From NCBI GenBank assembly GCA_002633085.1, contig NSIV01000004.1:124001-188000 (forward strand): a stretch of 64,000 bases of DNA, written 5' to 3'. A program made the translations under genes and the position numbers. The stretch is from Curvibacter sp. PD_MW3 (GTDB taxonomy: Bacteria; Pseudomonadota; Gammaproteobacteria; Burkholderiales; Burkholderiaceae_C). This document shows positions 38,379 to 48,492 of this stretch, piece after piece. Position 1 is the stretch's first letter, and each line of letters begins with the position of its first letter. The notes below the pieces were generated by a model. The model saw only the letters and a program-made list of their open reading frames with translations. It was not told the origin of the DNA and did no database searches.

Positions 38379-39557
38379 TCACATGGTTTCGGCAAACAGC
38401 TCGCGGCCGATCAGCATGCGGCGGATCTCACTGGTGCCGGCACCAATCTCGTACAACTTGGCGTCGCGCCACAAGCGGCCCAGCGGGTATTCGTTGATGT
38501 AGCCGTTGCCGCCATAGATCTGCACGCCTTCGCCCGCCATCCAAGTGGCCTTCTCGGCGCACCACAGAATGACCGAGGCGCAATCCTTGCGCACCTGGCG
38601 CACATGCTCGGTGCCCAGCATGTCGAGGTTCTTGGCCACGGTGTAGGCGAACGAGCGGCCGGCCTGCAACACGGTGTACATGTCGGCCACCTTGCCCTGG
38701 ATCAGCTGGAATTCGCCGATGCTCTGGCCGAACTGCTTGCGGTCGTGGATGTAGGGCACCACGTTGTCCATCACCGACTGCATGATGCCCAGCGGGCCGC
38801 CGGTCAGCACGGCGCGCTCGTAGTCCAGGCCGCTCATCAGCACCTTGGCACCGCCGTTGACGCTGCCCAACACGTTGCTCGCCGGCACCTCCACGTTGTT
38901 GAACACCAGTTCACCAGTGTGGCTGCCGCGCATGCCGAGCTTGTCGAGCTTTTGCGCGATCGAGAAGCCCTTCATGCCCTTCTCGATCAGGAAGGCGGTG
39001 ACGCCGCGTGCGCCCAGCTCGGGCTCGGTCTTGGCATAGACCACCAGGGTATCGGCGTCCGGGCCGTTGGTGATCCAGAACTTGCTGCCGTTGAGCAGGT
39101 AGTAGCCGCCCTTGTCCTCGGCCTTGAGCTTCATGCTGATGACGTCGCTGCCAGCGCCCGGCTCGCTCATGGCCAGGGCGCCCACATGCTCGCCGGAGAT
39201 CAGCTTGGGCAGGTACTTGCGACGCTGTTCGTCATTGCCGTTGCGTTTGATCTGGTTCACGCACAGGTTGCTGTGCGCACCGTAGCTCAGGCCGACGCTG
39301 GCCGAAGCGCGCGAGATCTCCTCCATGGCGATCATGTGCGCCAGGTAGCCCATGTTGGCGCCGCCATACTCCTCGCCCACTGTGATGCCGAGCACGCCCA
39401 GGTCTCCCATCTTGCGCCACAGGTCCATCGGGAACTGATCGTTGCGGTCGATCTCGGCCGCACGCGGCGCAATCTCGGCCTGCGCGAAATCGCGCACCGC
39501 ATCACGCAGGGCATCGATGTCGTCGCCAAGCTGGAAGTTGAGTCCGGGCAGGTTCAT
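38379..39557 (-). CDS. ivd: Isovaleryl-CoA dehydrogenase
   Basis: A 392-residue flavoprotein that oxidises isovaleryl-CoA to 3-methylcrotonyl-CoA, the substrate of MccAB. It has the family marker in which the usual catalytic Glu near the C-terminus is absent ([13 protein letters not shown]), and the base is supplied instead by Glu near residue 246 in [10 protein letters not shown]. Other motifs: [34 protein letters not shown] and [17 protein letters not shown]. It is third in the merR-thioesterase-ivd cluster behind the operator at 40484. Also named liuA. Confidence 0.95.
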   Translation of the reverse strand: MNLPGLNFQLGDDIDALRDAVRDFAQAEIAPRAAEIDRNDQFPMDLWRKMGDLGVLGITVGEEYGGANMGYLAHMIAMEEISRASASVGLSYGAHSNLCVNQIKRNGNDEQRRKYLPKLISGEHVGALAMSEPGAGSDVISMKLKAEDKGGYYLLNGSKFWITNGPDADTLVVYAKTEPELGARGVTAFLIEKGMKGFSIAQKLDKLGMRGSHTGELVFNNVEVPASNVLGSVNGGAKVLMSGLDYERAVLTGGPLGIMQSVMDNVVPYIHDRKQFGQSIGEFQLIQGKVADMYTVLQAGRSFAYTVAKNLDMLGTEHVRQVRKDCASVILWCAEKATWMAGEGVQIYGGNGYINEYPLGRLWRDAKLYEIGAGTSEIRRMLIGRELFAETM

Positions 39558-39583
39558 GCAAGTCTCCGTCGAATGAAATGGGG

Positions 39584-40009
39584 TTAATAAGTCTTGGGCA
39601 CGGGCACCAGGGTCTGCTGCAGCATGGCGCAGGCGCGCTGCTGGCCGTCGGCATCGATATGCACCACCTCTGCGGCAGTGACGATGATGCGCCGGCCTGC
39701 CTTGAGCACACGGCCGGTGGCGCGCAGTTCGCCACCCTGAAAGCTGTTGAAGAAATTGATCTTGTATTCGGCCGTCACCACTTCCATGCCTTCCGGGGCC
39801 ACGGTCAGGCCGGCATAACCGCCGGCAATGTCGGCCAATGCACCCATGGCGCCGCCGTGAAAGCCATCCTGTTGCTGCGTCACCTTGTCGGAATACGGCA
39901 GCGCCAGTTCACACAGCCCCAGCTCCACGCGCAACAGGCGCGCGCCGAGGTGGCGCATCATGCCCTGGCGCTCGAAGCTGGCCTGCACACGGGCGAACTC
40001 AGGCTGCAT
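39584..40009 (-). CDS. PaaI-family hotdog-fold thioesterase
   Basis: A 141-residue protein from ATG 40009, whose first codons overlap the end of the merR gene by 11 bases. The hotdog core is [23 protein letters not shown], with the HGG and Asp positions used by PaaI thioesterases, then [34 protein letters not shown]. It probably hydrolyses a dead-end or stalled acyl-CoA and recycles CoA in branched-chain degradation. The substrate is not defined. Translationally coupled to the regulator and upstream of ivd. Confidence 0.87.
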   Translation of the reverse strand: MQPEFARVQASFERQGMMRHLGARLLRVELGLCELALPYSDKVTQQQDGFHGGAMGALADIAGGYAGLTVAPEGMEVVTAEYKINFFNSFQGGELRATGRVLKAGRRIIVTAAEVVHIDADGQQRACAMLQQTLVPVPKTY

Positions 40010-40415
40010 GGGCCTTCTTCCCGCGTTTGGCTTCGACCTTGGCCAGCAAGGCACGGGCCTCGCGCTGGTGCGCCTTGACCTCGTCCAGGTTGGCCTGCAG
40101 GTCGGCCATCTGCTCCTCCACCTGCCGGCGGTGCTGAGCCAGCACGTCCAGGAATTTCTGCAACTGCGGCCCGGTATCGCGCGGGCTGTCGTACATGTCG
40201 ATGATCTCTTTGGCCTCGGTCAGGCTCAGCCCCAGCCGCTTGGCGCGCAACGTGAGCTTGAGGCGCGTGCGGTCGCGACCGCTGTAGACCCGGTTGCGCC
40301 CGCCGGGGCCCGAGCGCTCGGGTTGCAGGAGGCCCATGTCTTCGTAGAAGCGCATGGCCCGTGTGGTCAGGTCGAACTCCCGGGCCAGATCGCTGATGCT
40401 GTAGGTCGTTGCCAT
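39999..40415 (-). CDS. liuR: MerR-family transcriptional regulator, LiuR-like
   Basis: A 138-residue MerR protein from ATG 40415 (MATTYSISDLAREFDLTTRAMRFYED; the frame opens 23 codons earlier without support). The winged helix-turn-helix is followed by LLQPERSGPGGRNRVYSGRDRTRLKLTLRAKRLGLSLTEAKEIIDMYD and a C-terminal coiled-coil dimer helix. There are no metal-binding cysteines, so it is a metabolite-type MerR member. LiuR controls branched-chain amino acid catabolism genes in Gamma- and Betaproteobacteria. The next genes are a thioesterase and ivd, and the palindrome at 40484 lies 69 bases upstream, which implies self-regulation. Confidence 0.9.
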   Translation of the reverse strand: MATTYSISDLAREFDLTTRAMRFYEDMGLLQPERSGPGGRNRVYSGRDRTRLKLTLRAKRLGLSLTEAKEIIDMYDSPRDTGPQLQKFLDVLAQHRRQVEEQMADLQANLDEVKAHQREARALLAKVEAKRGKKAHAA

Positions 40416-40483
40416 AGGGTTTGGATGAGTGCAAGGTCCACCGCCACGCCAACGCGGCACCTCCCGCAGGACGGCCGCACGCA

Positions 40484-40505
40484 TTGACGTTTACGTAAAC
40501 GTCAA
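40484..40505. promoter_or_regulatory. LiuR-type operator before liuR-thioesterase-ivd
   Basis: A perfect copy of the 22560 palindrome: TTGACGT, TTACGTAA, ACGTCAA. It lies between the end of the MFS gene and the liuR start. Confidence 0.88.
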
Positions 40506-40544
40506 TTATGCAACCAAAACCCGAGCCGCCACAGCGGCGGGAAG

Positions 40545-41732
40545 TCAGCGCGGCAACCGGTCTGGGCGCAGCAGCAGGAAGGCGCCCAAGGCCAGCAGCG
40601 CCAAGCCGGCGGCGAATAAAAAGGCGCTGGCCGGCTGCAGCAGCCACAGCGCCCCGGCGATCAGAGAAGCGGGCAGGTAGATCAGGCCCGTCACGAAGTT
40701 GTGCAGCCCGATGGCTGCGCCGCGCCGTTCCTGCTCCAAATCAGCGATGAAGGCCTTGCTCTGGGCTTCGTCAATCGCATAGAACACACCAAACAGCAGG
40801 AACAAGGCAATGATCTGCCACGGCTCGCTGGCAAAGGCAAACCCCAGGCTCATCAGCAGGTACGTCAGGTAACCCAGCATGACCATGTGCCCCCGCCCCA
40901 GATGGTCGCCCAGTTTGCCGATCAACGGCGCGGCAATGACACAGGCAATGTTGAACAGGGCATACAGCAGCACCACATCCTTGACGCTGAAGCCGATGCT
41001 GTGGGCTTTCAACAGCAGGAAACTGAAGCTGAAATAGGCCAGAGAAAAAATGCCCGATGTGACCAGGTAGCGCTTGAAGGCCGGACTGAGGACACCCCAG
41101 GTCTCGAACATGTTTTCGCGCTGACGCGGTATGCCAGGTTGCTCCTTCACCTGGCTCAGGACCAAGATACTGAGCAGGGCGGGAACCATCGCAACCCAGA
41201 ACAGGATCCGGAAAGACGCCAGGCCTTCCCCCAACCATGACAGCAGACCGTAGGCGGCCAGGGGCCCCAACACGGCCCCGGATTTGTCCAGCGCCTTGTG
41301 CACGCCGAAGGCATAACCGCGCGTGTCCTTGTCCGCCACCGTCGACAGCCAGGCATCGCGCGGCGGCCCGCGAAAGCTCTTGCCCAAGCGCTCGATGACA
41401 CGAAAAATCCCGAGCCCGGCCACCGAGCTGGAGACCAGCAGAATCAACTTGGCCAGCGTGGAAAAACCGTAACCCGCCAACGCAAAGACCTTGCGCCGGC
41501 CGGTGCGGTCCGACAACCAGCCCGACAGGTAGTTCAAGGAGGACGCCGCCAAGTCGGCACAGCCTTCGATCACGCCGAGCAAGGCGGCCGAAGCGCCCGC
41601 AATCGTCGTGAAGAACACCGCGAACACGGCAAAAATCATCTCGGAACTGAGGTCGGTCAGGAAACTCACCAGTCCCAGCTTGAGCACATCAGGATGCACT
41701 CCCAGCTTGTTGTTCTCTGAATCATCCGGCAT
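40545..41732 (-). CDS. MFS transporter, 12-span
   Basis: A 395-residue integral membrane protein with about 12 hydrophobic segments. MFS loop signatures are visible: GWLSDRTGRRKVFALAGYG between segments 2 and 3, GKSFRGPPRDAWLSTVAD after segment 4, and GKLGDHLGRGHMV in the second half. The FRGPPRDA segment is seen in a drug/H+ antiporter-like clade of unknown substrate. It is divergent from the MBL-fold gene, sharing a 154-base region with the weak operator at 41849. Confidence 0.82.
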   Translation of the reverse strand: MPDDSENNKLGVHPDVLKLGLVSFLTDLSSEMIFAVFAVFFTTIAGASAALLGVIEGCADLAASSLNYLSGWLSDRTGRRKVFALAGYGFSTLAKLILLVSSSVAGLGIFRVIERLGKSFRGPPRDAWLSTVADKDTRGYAFGVHKALDKSGAVLGPLAAYGLLSWLGEGLASFRILFWVAMVPALLSILVLSQVKEQPGIPRQRENMFETWGVLSPAFKRYLVTSGIFSLAYFSFSFLLLKAHSIGFSVKDVVLLYALFNIACVIAAPLIGKLGDHLGRGHMVMLGYLTYLLMSLGFAFASEPWQIIALFLLFGVFYAIDEAQSKAFIADLEQERRGAAIGLHNFVTGLIYLPASLIAGALWLLQPASAFLFAAGLALLALGAFLLLRPDRLPR

Positions 41733-41848
41733 CGTGCGTCCTTTTCTTTCGCAGCTGACATTCTGGCGCTTTTGACAGACCGGGCCCAGCGCTCCGGAAA
41801 CGGAGGCGACAGCACCACGCAGCAGGCGTCCCTAGAATGAGCCGATGG

Positions 41849-41870
41849 TTGACGTGAACGTCAACGTTAC
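41849..41870. promoter_or_regulatory. Weak LiuR-type operator before the MBL-fold gene
   Basis: Seventeen of 22 positions match the consensus palindrome: the left arm TTGACGT is intact, the central ACGT is present, and the right arm reads ACGTTAC. It lies 17 bases upstream of the MBL-fold start at 41887. Confidence 0.6.
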
Positions 41871-41886
41871 CTGTGCAGTACATCCT

Positions 41887-42966
41887 ATGAACGAACTCGA
41901 ACGCCAACTCCACTACCCCCTGGGCGACACTCTGCCTGCTCCCGGCACGACACTGGAAGTGGCACCCGACATCCGTTGGGTGCGCATGGCCCTGCCTTTT
42001 GCGCTGGACCACATCAACCTCTGGCTGCTGCGTGACGAGATCGATGGCCAGCCCGGCTGGAGCGTGGTGGACTGCTGCATCAGCCGCGACGAAGCCAAGG
42101 CTCAGTGGGAACAGATCTTCAGCAGCGAGTTCGAAGGCCTCCCGCTGCTGCGTGTCATCGTGACCCACATGCACCCGGACCACATCGGCCTGGCCTATTG
42201 GCTGTGCGAGCGCTGGAGCACACCGGAACATCCCTGCCGCCTGTGGATCAGCGCCACCGACTACAACCTGGCTCGTGTCGGCTCGGCCGGCACCAACGGC
42301 TTCGGCGGCGACAGTTCGGCCCTGTTCTTTGCCTCGCATGGTCTGACCGACCCGGCGTCGATGGACAAGATCCGCGAACGCGCCAGCTACTACCCCACGC
42401 TCGTGCCGGCCGTGCCACGCCACTTCCGTCGCCTGATGGACGGTGACATGCTGCACATTGGCGGCCGGGCCTGGCGCTGCATCAGTGGTCATGGCCATGC
42501 ACCGGAACACATCTCGCTCTACTGTGATGAGCTGAAATTGCTGATCGGTGGCGACATGATGCTGCCGCGCATCTCCACCAATGTCAGCGTGTTCGACATG
42601 GAGCCCGAGGCCAACCCGCTGCAGCTGTTCCTGCAATCCATCGACAAGTTCAAGACACTGCCGTCCGACACGCTGACCCTGCCCTCGCACGGCAAGCCCT
42701 TCACTGGCCTGCACCGGCGCATCGAACAGCTGCACGAACACCACCATGACCGCTTGGCCGAAGTCATGGACGCGTGTCGCGAAAAACCTTGCAGCGCTGC
42801 CGACGTATTGCCCATCCTGTTCAAGCGCAAGCTTGATCTGCACCAGACCACGTTCGCCATGGGCGAGTCGATCGCGCACCTGCATACGCTGTGGTTTGAA
42901 GGCCGGCTGCAACGCAGTCGCGATCCGCACGGCGTTTACCGCTTCAGTGCCAGCACGGTCGCATGA
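41887..42966 (+). CDS. MBL-fold metallohydrolase
   Basis: A 359-residue protein from ATG 41887, chosen because the longer frame would run through the operator. The metallo-beta-lactamase signature THMHPDHIG is near residue 93, followed by the second metal His in ISGHGHAPEHI, Asp in LLIGGDMMLP and a late His in LPSHGKPF. The C-terminal winged helix (VLPILFKRKLDLHQTTFAMGESIAHLHTLWFEGRL) places it in the LACTB2-like hydrolase group. A thioesterase-like or nuclease role is possible. The upstream operator suggests acyl-CoA or branched-chain catabolism, but the substrate is unknown. Confidence 0.87.
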   Translation: MNELERQLHYPLGDTLPAPGTTLEVAPDIRWVRMALPFALDHINLWLLRDEIDGQPGWSVVDCCISRDEAKAQWEQIFSSEFEGLPLLRVIVTHMHPDHIGLAYWLCERWSTPEHPCRLWISATDYNLARVGSAGTNGFGGDSSALFFASHGLTDPASMDKIRERASYYPTLVPAVPRHFRRLMDGDMLHIGGRAWRCISGHGHAPEHISLYCDELKLLIGGDMMLPRISTNVSVFDMEPEANPLQLFLQSIDKFKTLPSDTLTLPSHGKPFTGLHRRIEQLHEHHHDRLAEVMDACREKPCSAADVLPILFKRKLDLHQTTFAMGESIAHLHTLWFEGRLQRSRDPHGVYRFSASTVA

Positions 42967-43088
42967 ATCGGGAACATGGGATACGAATGGATACAAATCG
43001 CCCGTCAACGTTGCTGCCAACGCACTCGTTGTGGTAAGGCCTCTGGGATTTTCCGGAGCAGCAAGTTGAACTTTGAAAGGCATTTGAA

Positions 43089-43334
43089 ATGAGCAAGATC
43101 CTCGCTTCCCTGATTGCTGGTCTGTTTGCTGTTGGCGCGTTCGCACAAGCTGCGGCACCCGCCACCCCGGCTACGCCGGCCACTCCTGCAGCACCTGCCA
43201 AAGTCGAAGCGAAAGCCGACACCAAGGTAGAGAAGAAGGCTGAAGTGAAGAAGAAGGTTACCGCCAAGAAGGCGGAAAAGGCAGCTGAGAAGACCGAGAA
43301 AGCCGCCGAAAAGAAAGAAGACGCGAAGAAGTAA
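43089..43334 (+). CDS. Lys/Ala-rich small exported protein
   Basis: An 81-residue protein. An N-terminal signal peptide (SKILASLIAGLFAVGAFAQA) is followed by short ATP repeats (TPATPATPA) and a long tail of Lys, Glu and Ala in heptad-like repeats (KKAEKAAEKTEK, AAEKKEDAKK), probably a highly charged helix. Histone-H1-like or envelope-associated roles are guesses. It has its own terminator and a purine-rich ribosome binding site, so it is a real, probably well-expressed gene. Confidence 0.75.
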   Translation: MSKILASLIAGLFAVGAFAQAAAPATPATPATPAAPAKVEAKADTKVEKKAEVKKKVTAKKAEKAAEKTEKAAEKKEDAKK

Positions 43335-43353
43335 TTTCATCGTCACTTCCAAC

Positions 43354-43380
43354 AAAAAGCCCGCACCACGCGGGCTTTTT
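43354..43380. terminator. Bidirectional-type terminator after the Lys/Ala-rich protein
   Basis: AAAAAGCCCGC (43354-43364), loop ACCAC, GCGGGCTTTTT. A 6-bp GC stem extends through A-T pairs to 11 bp with T runs on both strands. Confidence 0.9.
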
Positions 43381-43765
43381 GTTGCGCGCTCCTTGAGACC
43401 TTGTCCGCCACGCGATGCGCATCACCGCGGCGGGCGAGCCCCCCAACGGCACAACATGCGTCTATGTACTACTACGTACAAATACAGCGTTGAGAGATTT
43501 CTACAATCTGGTGTCTCGCGTCTGAAGCCGACAAACCGTCGGGTCTGCGCCGACACCCCGATCCAAGCCCGCCCGCAAACACACGGACTGAGGGCGCCTG
43601 GCGATCCACTCACAGCTGCCAAGAGGAAGCGACGCGAAGCACAACCGCTTCTAGCCGACAAATGCATTGTCACGCGTGTCACCGCGCACCCAGCCTGGGC
43701 GCTGGCGTTCACCACCTTGGCTCACAACCGACTCGATTAATTCACAACATCACAAGGAGTATTTG
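43381..43765 (+). other. Intergenic leader of the lactate permease gene with a palindrome
   Basis: A 385-base stretch without a supported gene. It contains the palindrome TGTAC-N6-GTACA at 43465-43480, a possible GntR-type (LldR-like) operator, 286 bases before the start codon. An AAGGAGT ribosome binding site at 43754-43760 precedes the permease. No convincing coding signal is seen in between. Confidence 0.5.
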
Positions 43766-45427
<1,662 letters not shown>

Positions 45428-45449
45428 GCCTTGACCACCCCCTGAAAAA

Positions 45450-45476
45450 GACCGCTTCGGCGGTCTTTTCTTTTTT
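45450..45476 (+). terminator. Rho-independent terminator after lldP
   Basis: GACCGC, loop TTCG, GCGGTC, then TTTTCTTTTTT. A 6-bp stem with a UUCG tetraloop, 22 bases after the stop codon. Confidence 0.93.
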
Positions 45477-45572
45477 GCCAAACCGCCAGACCAGGCGGCG
45501 AGCGATCGCGCCCACCTTGCCCCCTACAATGCGCCAACCTGGTGCGATCGGCACCGCTCTGGAGTGCGTCAC

Positions 45573-46703
45573 GTGCCCGTCGTTCTGTCCTGGCTTCGTT
45601 CCTTTTTGCCTGCGCCTTTGACCGTTGGACGGCGTGAAATCTGGCTGGCATGCGTCGGCGCCGGGCTCGGTCTGCTCGGCACCGAATGGCTGAGCCACCA
45701 CGTCTTGGGCAGCGCCAATCCCTGGTTCATTGCGCCCATGGGCGCCTCCGCCGTGCTGCTGTTTGCCGTGCCGGCCAGTCCACTGGCCCAGCCCTGGTCC
45801 ATTGTGGGCGGCAATCTGGTGTCGGCTCTCATCGGTGTGAGTTGCGCGCTGTGGCTCGGCCCGAGCGGCCTGGCTGCGGGCCTCGCCGGTGCGCTGGCCA
45901 TCAGCGCCATGTTTGCCCTGCGTTGCCTGCATCCACCCGGCGGCGCGGTGGCCCTGACGGCCGTGCTGGGTGGGCCCGCCGTGAGCCAACTGGGCTATGG
46001 CTTTGCACTCTGGCCCGTTGCGGCCAACTCATGTCTCATGCTGCTGCTGGCACTGCTGTTCAACAACCTCATGCAGCGCCGCTACCCGCACCAGCACGCG
46101 CCACAACCGCACCCCCACCGCACAGCCGATCTACCACCCAGTGCGCGCCTGGGCTTCACGCAGGACGACCTGGATGCTGCCCTCGCCGGCCAAGGCGAAT
46201 TGCTGGACATCAACAAGGATGACCTGGAGGAAATCCTGACCCGGGCTCAGCTGCATGCCAGCCGCCGCAAATGGGGCGATGTCTATTGCCGCGACATCAT
46301 GTCGCGTGATGTAGTGCACATCGGACCGCGCGACTCGCTGGACGCCGCCTGGGAGCGCCTGGCCAAGCACAAGGTCAAGGCTTTGCCGGTGGCGCAGGAA
46401 GACGGCACGCTGGTCGGCATTGTGTCGCTGCACGACTTCTTCATCGGCCACAGCGCACCGACGTCACGCATGACGCCGGCCATGAGCACGGCACGTTATG
46501 TCGAGGACATCATGACGAGCAAGGTGCGCGTGGCACGCCCGGAACAGCCCATGGTCGACCTGGTCGGACTCTTTTCCGACGGCGGCTTGCACCACATGCC
46601 CGTGGTCGATGCGCAGCATCGCGTGGTCGGCATGATCACGCAGTCCGACCTGGTCGCCGCGCTCTTCAAGACCGGCATCGGCAAACCCGCCCAAGCCGAT
46701 TGA
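45573..46703 (+). CDS. HPP family membrane protein with two CBS domains
   Basis: About 376 residues. The start is taken as GTG 45573 because GGAG lies 8 bases upstream; GTG 45564 is an alternative. The N-terminal HPP domain (residues about 15-165) has four membrane segments, with the name-giving motif in ALRCLHPPGGAVALTAVLG and WFIAPMGASAVLLFAVP. A linker leads to a CBS pair (DIMSRDVVHIGPRDSLDAAWERL, VEDIMTSKVRVARPEQPMVDLVGL). HPP proteins have been linked to nitrite transport in cyanobacteria and chloroplasts. CBS domains suggest adenylate-responsive gating. The transported ion here is unknown. Confidence 0.88.
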   Translation: MPVVLSWLRSFLPAPLTVGRREIWLACVGAGLGLLGTEWLSHHVLGSANPWFIAPMGASAVLLFAVPASPLAQPWSIVGGNLVSALIGVSCALWLGPSGLAAGLAGALAISAMFALRCLHPPGGAVALTAVLGGPAVSQLGYGFALWPVAANSCLMLLLALLFNNLMQRRYPHQHAPQPHPHRTADLPPSARLGFTQDDLDAALAGQGELLDINKDDLEEILTRAQLHASRRKWGDVYCRDIMSRDVVHIGPRDSLDAAWERLAKHKVKALPVAQEDGTLVGIVSLHDFFIGHSAPTSRMTPAMSTARYVEDIMTSKVRVARPEQPMVDLVGLFSDGGLHHMPVVDAQHRVVGMITQSDLVAALFKTGIGKPAQAD

Positions 46704-46725
46704 GATCATCCCCGTGGAGATCAGC

Positions 46726-47214
46726 ATGCCATCCGGGACATCCCCCTCCGCTCCGTTGACGGTGCTGCACATCGGTGCCGAGCAGACCACCGTGCTCAGC
46801 CGCAATGGCACTACCCTGGCCACCCCGTTGGTGCTGGCCGTCGGCGCACAGAAAACAGCGCAGCTGTTTTTCAAGCACGAGCCCCCGACACCGTACGAGC
46901 TGGAGAACGCCATCGCGGCCGTCGAGGACGAGGTGATGCGCGTGCACTCACAGATCGTGCCGGACTCCCGTCTGGTCACGTCGGACGCCACCATTCGCGA
47001 GATCGCCCGGCTGGCCGGCATGACGCCGGCCACGCCACTCCAGCTGTCTCGGGATGACATGGAGCAGGTCTTTCAACGGCTGACCGCACGCAGTCTGGGG
47101 CGCCCCGCTTCGCAAGACGCCATGCCCACCGATGCCGCGTTCGCCGCCACCTTGCTGATCCTGCGCGAATTCATGCAGCATCTGCATTTCGCGTCGATCA
47201 CCGTGCAGGCATAA
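46726..47214 (+). CDS. Conserved hypothetical protein, 162 residues
   Basis: Start taken at ATG 46726 (GGAG six bases upstream). I know no family. The N-terminus contains a strand-turn pattern (LTVLHIGAEQTTVLSRNGTTLATPLVLAVGAQKTAQLFF), then helices (ELENAIAAVEDEVMRVHSQI, TSDATIREIARLAGM) and a C-terminal helix. Soluble, without cysteines. It follows the HPP-CBS gene by 22 bases on the same strand and is probably cotranscribed. Confidence 0.65.
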   Translation: MPSGTSPSAPLTVLHIGAEQTTVLSRNGTTLATPLVLAVGAQKTAQLFFKHEPPTPYELENAIAAVEDEVMRVHSQIVPDSRLVTSDATIREIARLAGMTPATPLQLSRDDMEQVFQRLTARSLGRPASQDAMPTDAAFAATLLILREFMQHLHFASITVQA

Positions 47215-47234
47215 GCACGGACGTTCACGGGGCG

Positions 47235-48491
47235 TCAGGCCAGCCAGCGCGTCCAGCCCCACGGCAGCCAGGCGGCCAAGGCCACCAGCAGCAAGCCCAT
47301 GGACACGACGGAGCCGAAGCGCATGCCACCGGCCGCGTAAGCCGCCACGATCTTGCTCACGCTGTTGGTGGAGAAGGCCAGCAGCACCGCTGTCAGCATG
47401 GTGGCCGCGTCGGTGCCGCCATTCGCCGCCAGGGTGATGGCGGCGGCCGACACCGAGTGCATGTCGGCAAAACCGGCCAAGGCGGTGGCGGCAAATGTGG
47501 CCAAGGTTCCGAAGGCGCCCTGCACCCAGGTCACCACGGCTGTTACCCCCGACAGCAGCAGCGCCAGACCGATGGACTGCCCGAGATGGAAAGCGCGGCC
47601 CTTCACATCGTTGTCCTGCACTGGTGCCCCGATACGGCGGAATGCGACCAAGCCCAGCACCAGTGCCATGGCCAGTGCGCTGCCCATGGCCGGCGCAAGG
47701 ACACGCAAGGACGCTGGATTCAGCACCAGCGCAATCAGCAGCACCTGCAAGGCCGTGGAGACGGTGGAGAACCAGGCGCCGGCCACGCAGGCGCCGCGCA
47801 GTTCCGGGTGCTTGCTCGCGCGCGCGCCCATGGCGGCAATGGTGGCGGTGCTGGAGACAAAACCCGCCACCAGTCCCGAGAGCGGCATACCGAGCCGGGC
47901 ACCGAACAGGCGCAGCGCCACATGCCCCACAGCCTGCACCGCCATGATCATCACCACCAGCAGCCACACCGTGCGCGGGTTCACGCCAGCCAGCCAGGTC
48001 AGCGGGTGGTCGGGCGTCAGCGGCAGGATGATGAGGGCCGAGCCGGCCAGCACCAGCGCATCGCGCAATTCCTGTTCCGACAGGCTGCGCGTGGAGAAGC
48101 GCTGCAGCGGCTCGCGTGCAGCCAGCAGACCGGCCACCGCCACGCCGCCGGCCGCGGCCTCGCCCTGGTGCTCCACCGTGAGGACGCCCAGCAGGAAGGT
48201 GAGGAACAGCGCCATCTCGGTGGTGATGCCGGGGTCTTTGGAGCGATCCTTGAGGTGCGAGACCACTGCCAGGGAGGCCACCAGTGCGGCCGTCACGACC
48301 GTGAGCCAGGGCTGGTCCAGCAGCTGGGCACCGGCCCCTACCAGCGCCACCAGGGAAAACGTGCGGATGCCGGCAAAGTGGCGCGTCGGCCCCCGACCTT
48401 TGTGCCGTTCGCGATCGACGCCGATCAACAGCCCCAGCCCCAAGGCCAGCGCCAGGCTGCCCAGGGAGTCGAGATTGAAGTCCATGTTCAT
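47235..48491 (-). CDS. MgtC/SapB-like membrane protein with DUF4010 domain
   Basis: A 418-residue polytopic membrane protein. The N-terminal MgtC/SapB-type part is LGLGLLIGVDRERHKGRGPTRHFAGIRTFSLVALVGA; the rest matches DUF4010 (AGFVSSTATIAAMGARASKHPEL, AFSTNSVSKIVAAYAAGG). About 11 hydrophobic segments. MgtC proteins help adaptation to low magnesium by acting on the F-ATPase or magnesium uptake, but this fused family has no assigned role. It starts one base after the YgjP-like gene ends, so the two are one transcript. Confidence 0.87.
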   Translation of the reverse strand: MNMDFNLDSLGSLALALGLGLLIGVDRERHKGRGPTRHFAGIRTFSLVALVGAGAQLLDQPWLTVVTAALVASLAVVSHLKDRSKDPGITTEMALFLTFLLGVLTVEHQGEAAAGGVAVAGLLAAREPLQRFSTRSLSEQELRDALVLAGSALIILPLTPDHPLTWLAGVNPRTVWLLVVMIMAVQAVGHVALRLFGARLGMPLSGLVAGFVSSTATIAAMGARASKHPELRGACVAGAWFSTVSTALQVLLIALVLNPASLRVLAPAMGSALAMALVLGLVAFRRIGAPVQDNDVKGRAFHLGQSIGLALLLSGVTAVVTWVQGAFGTLATFAATALAGFADMHSVSAAAITLAANGGTDAATMLTAVLLAFSTNSVSKIVAAYAAGGMRFGSVVSMGLLLVALAAWLPWGWTRWLA

Positions 48492-48492
48492 G

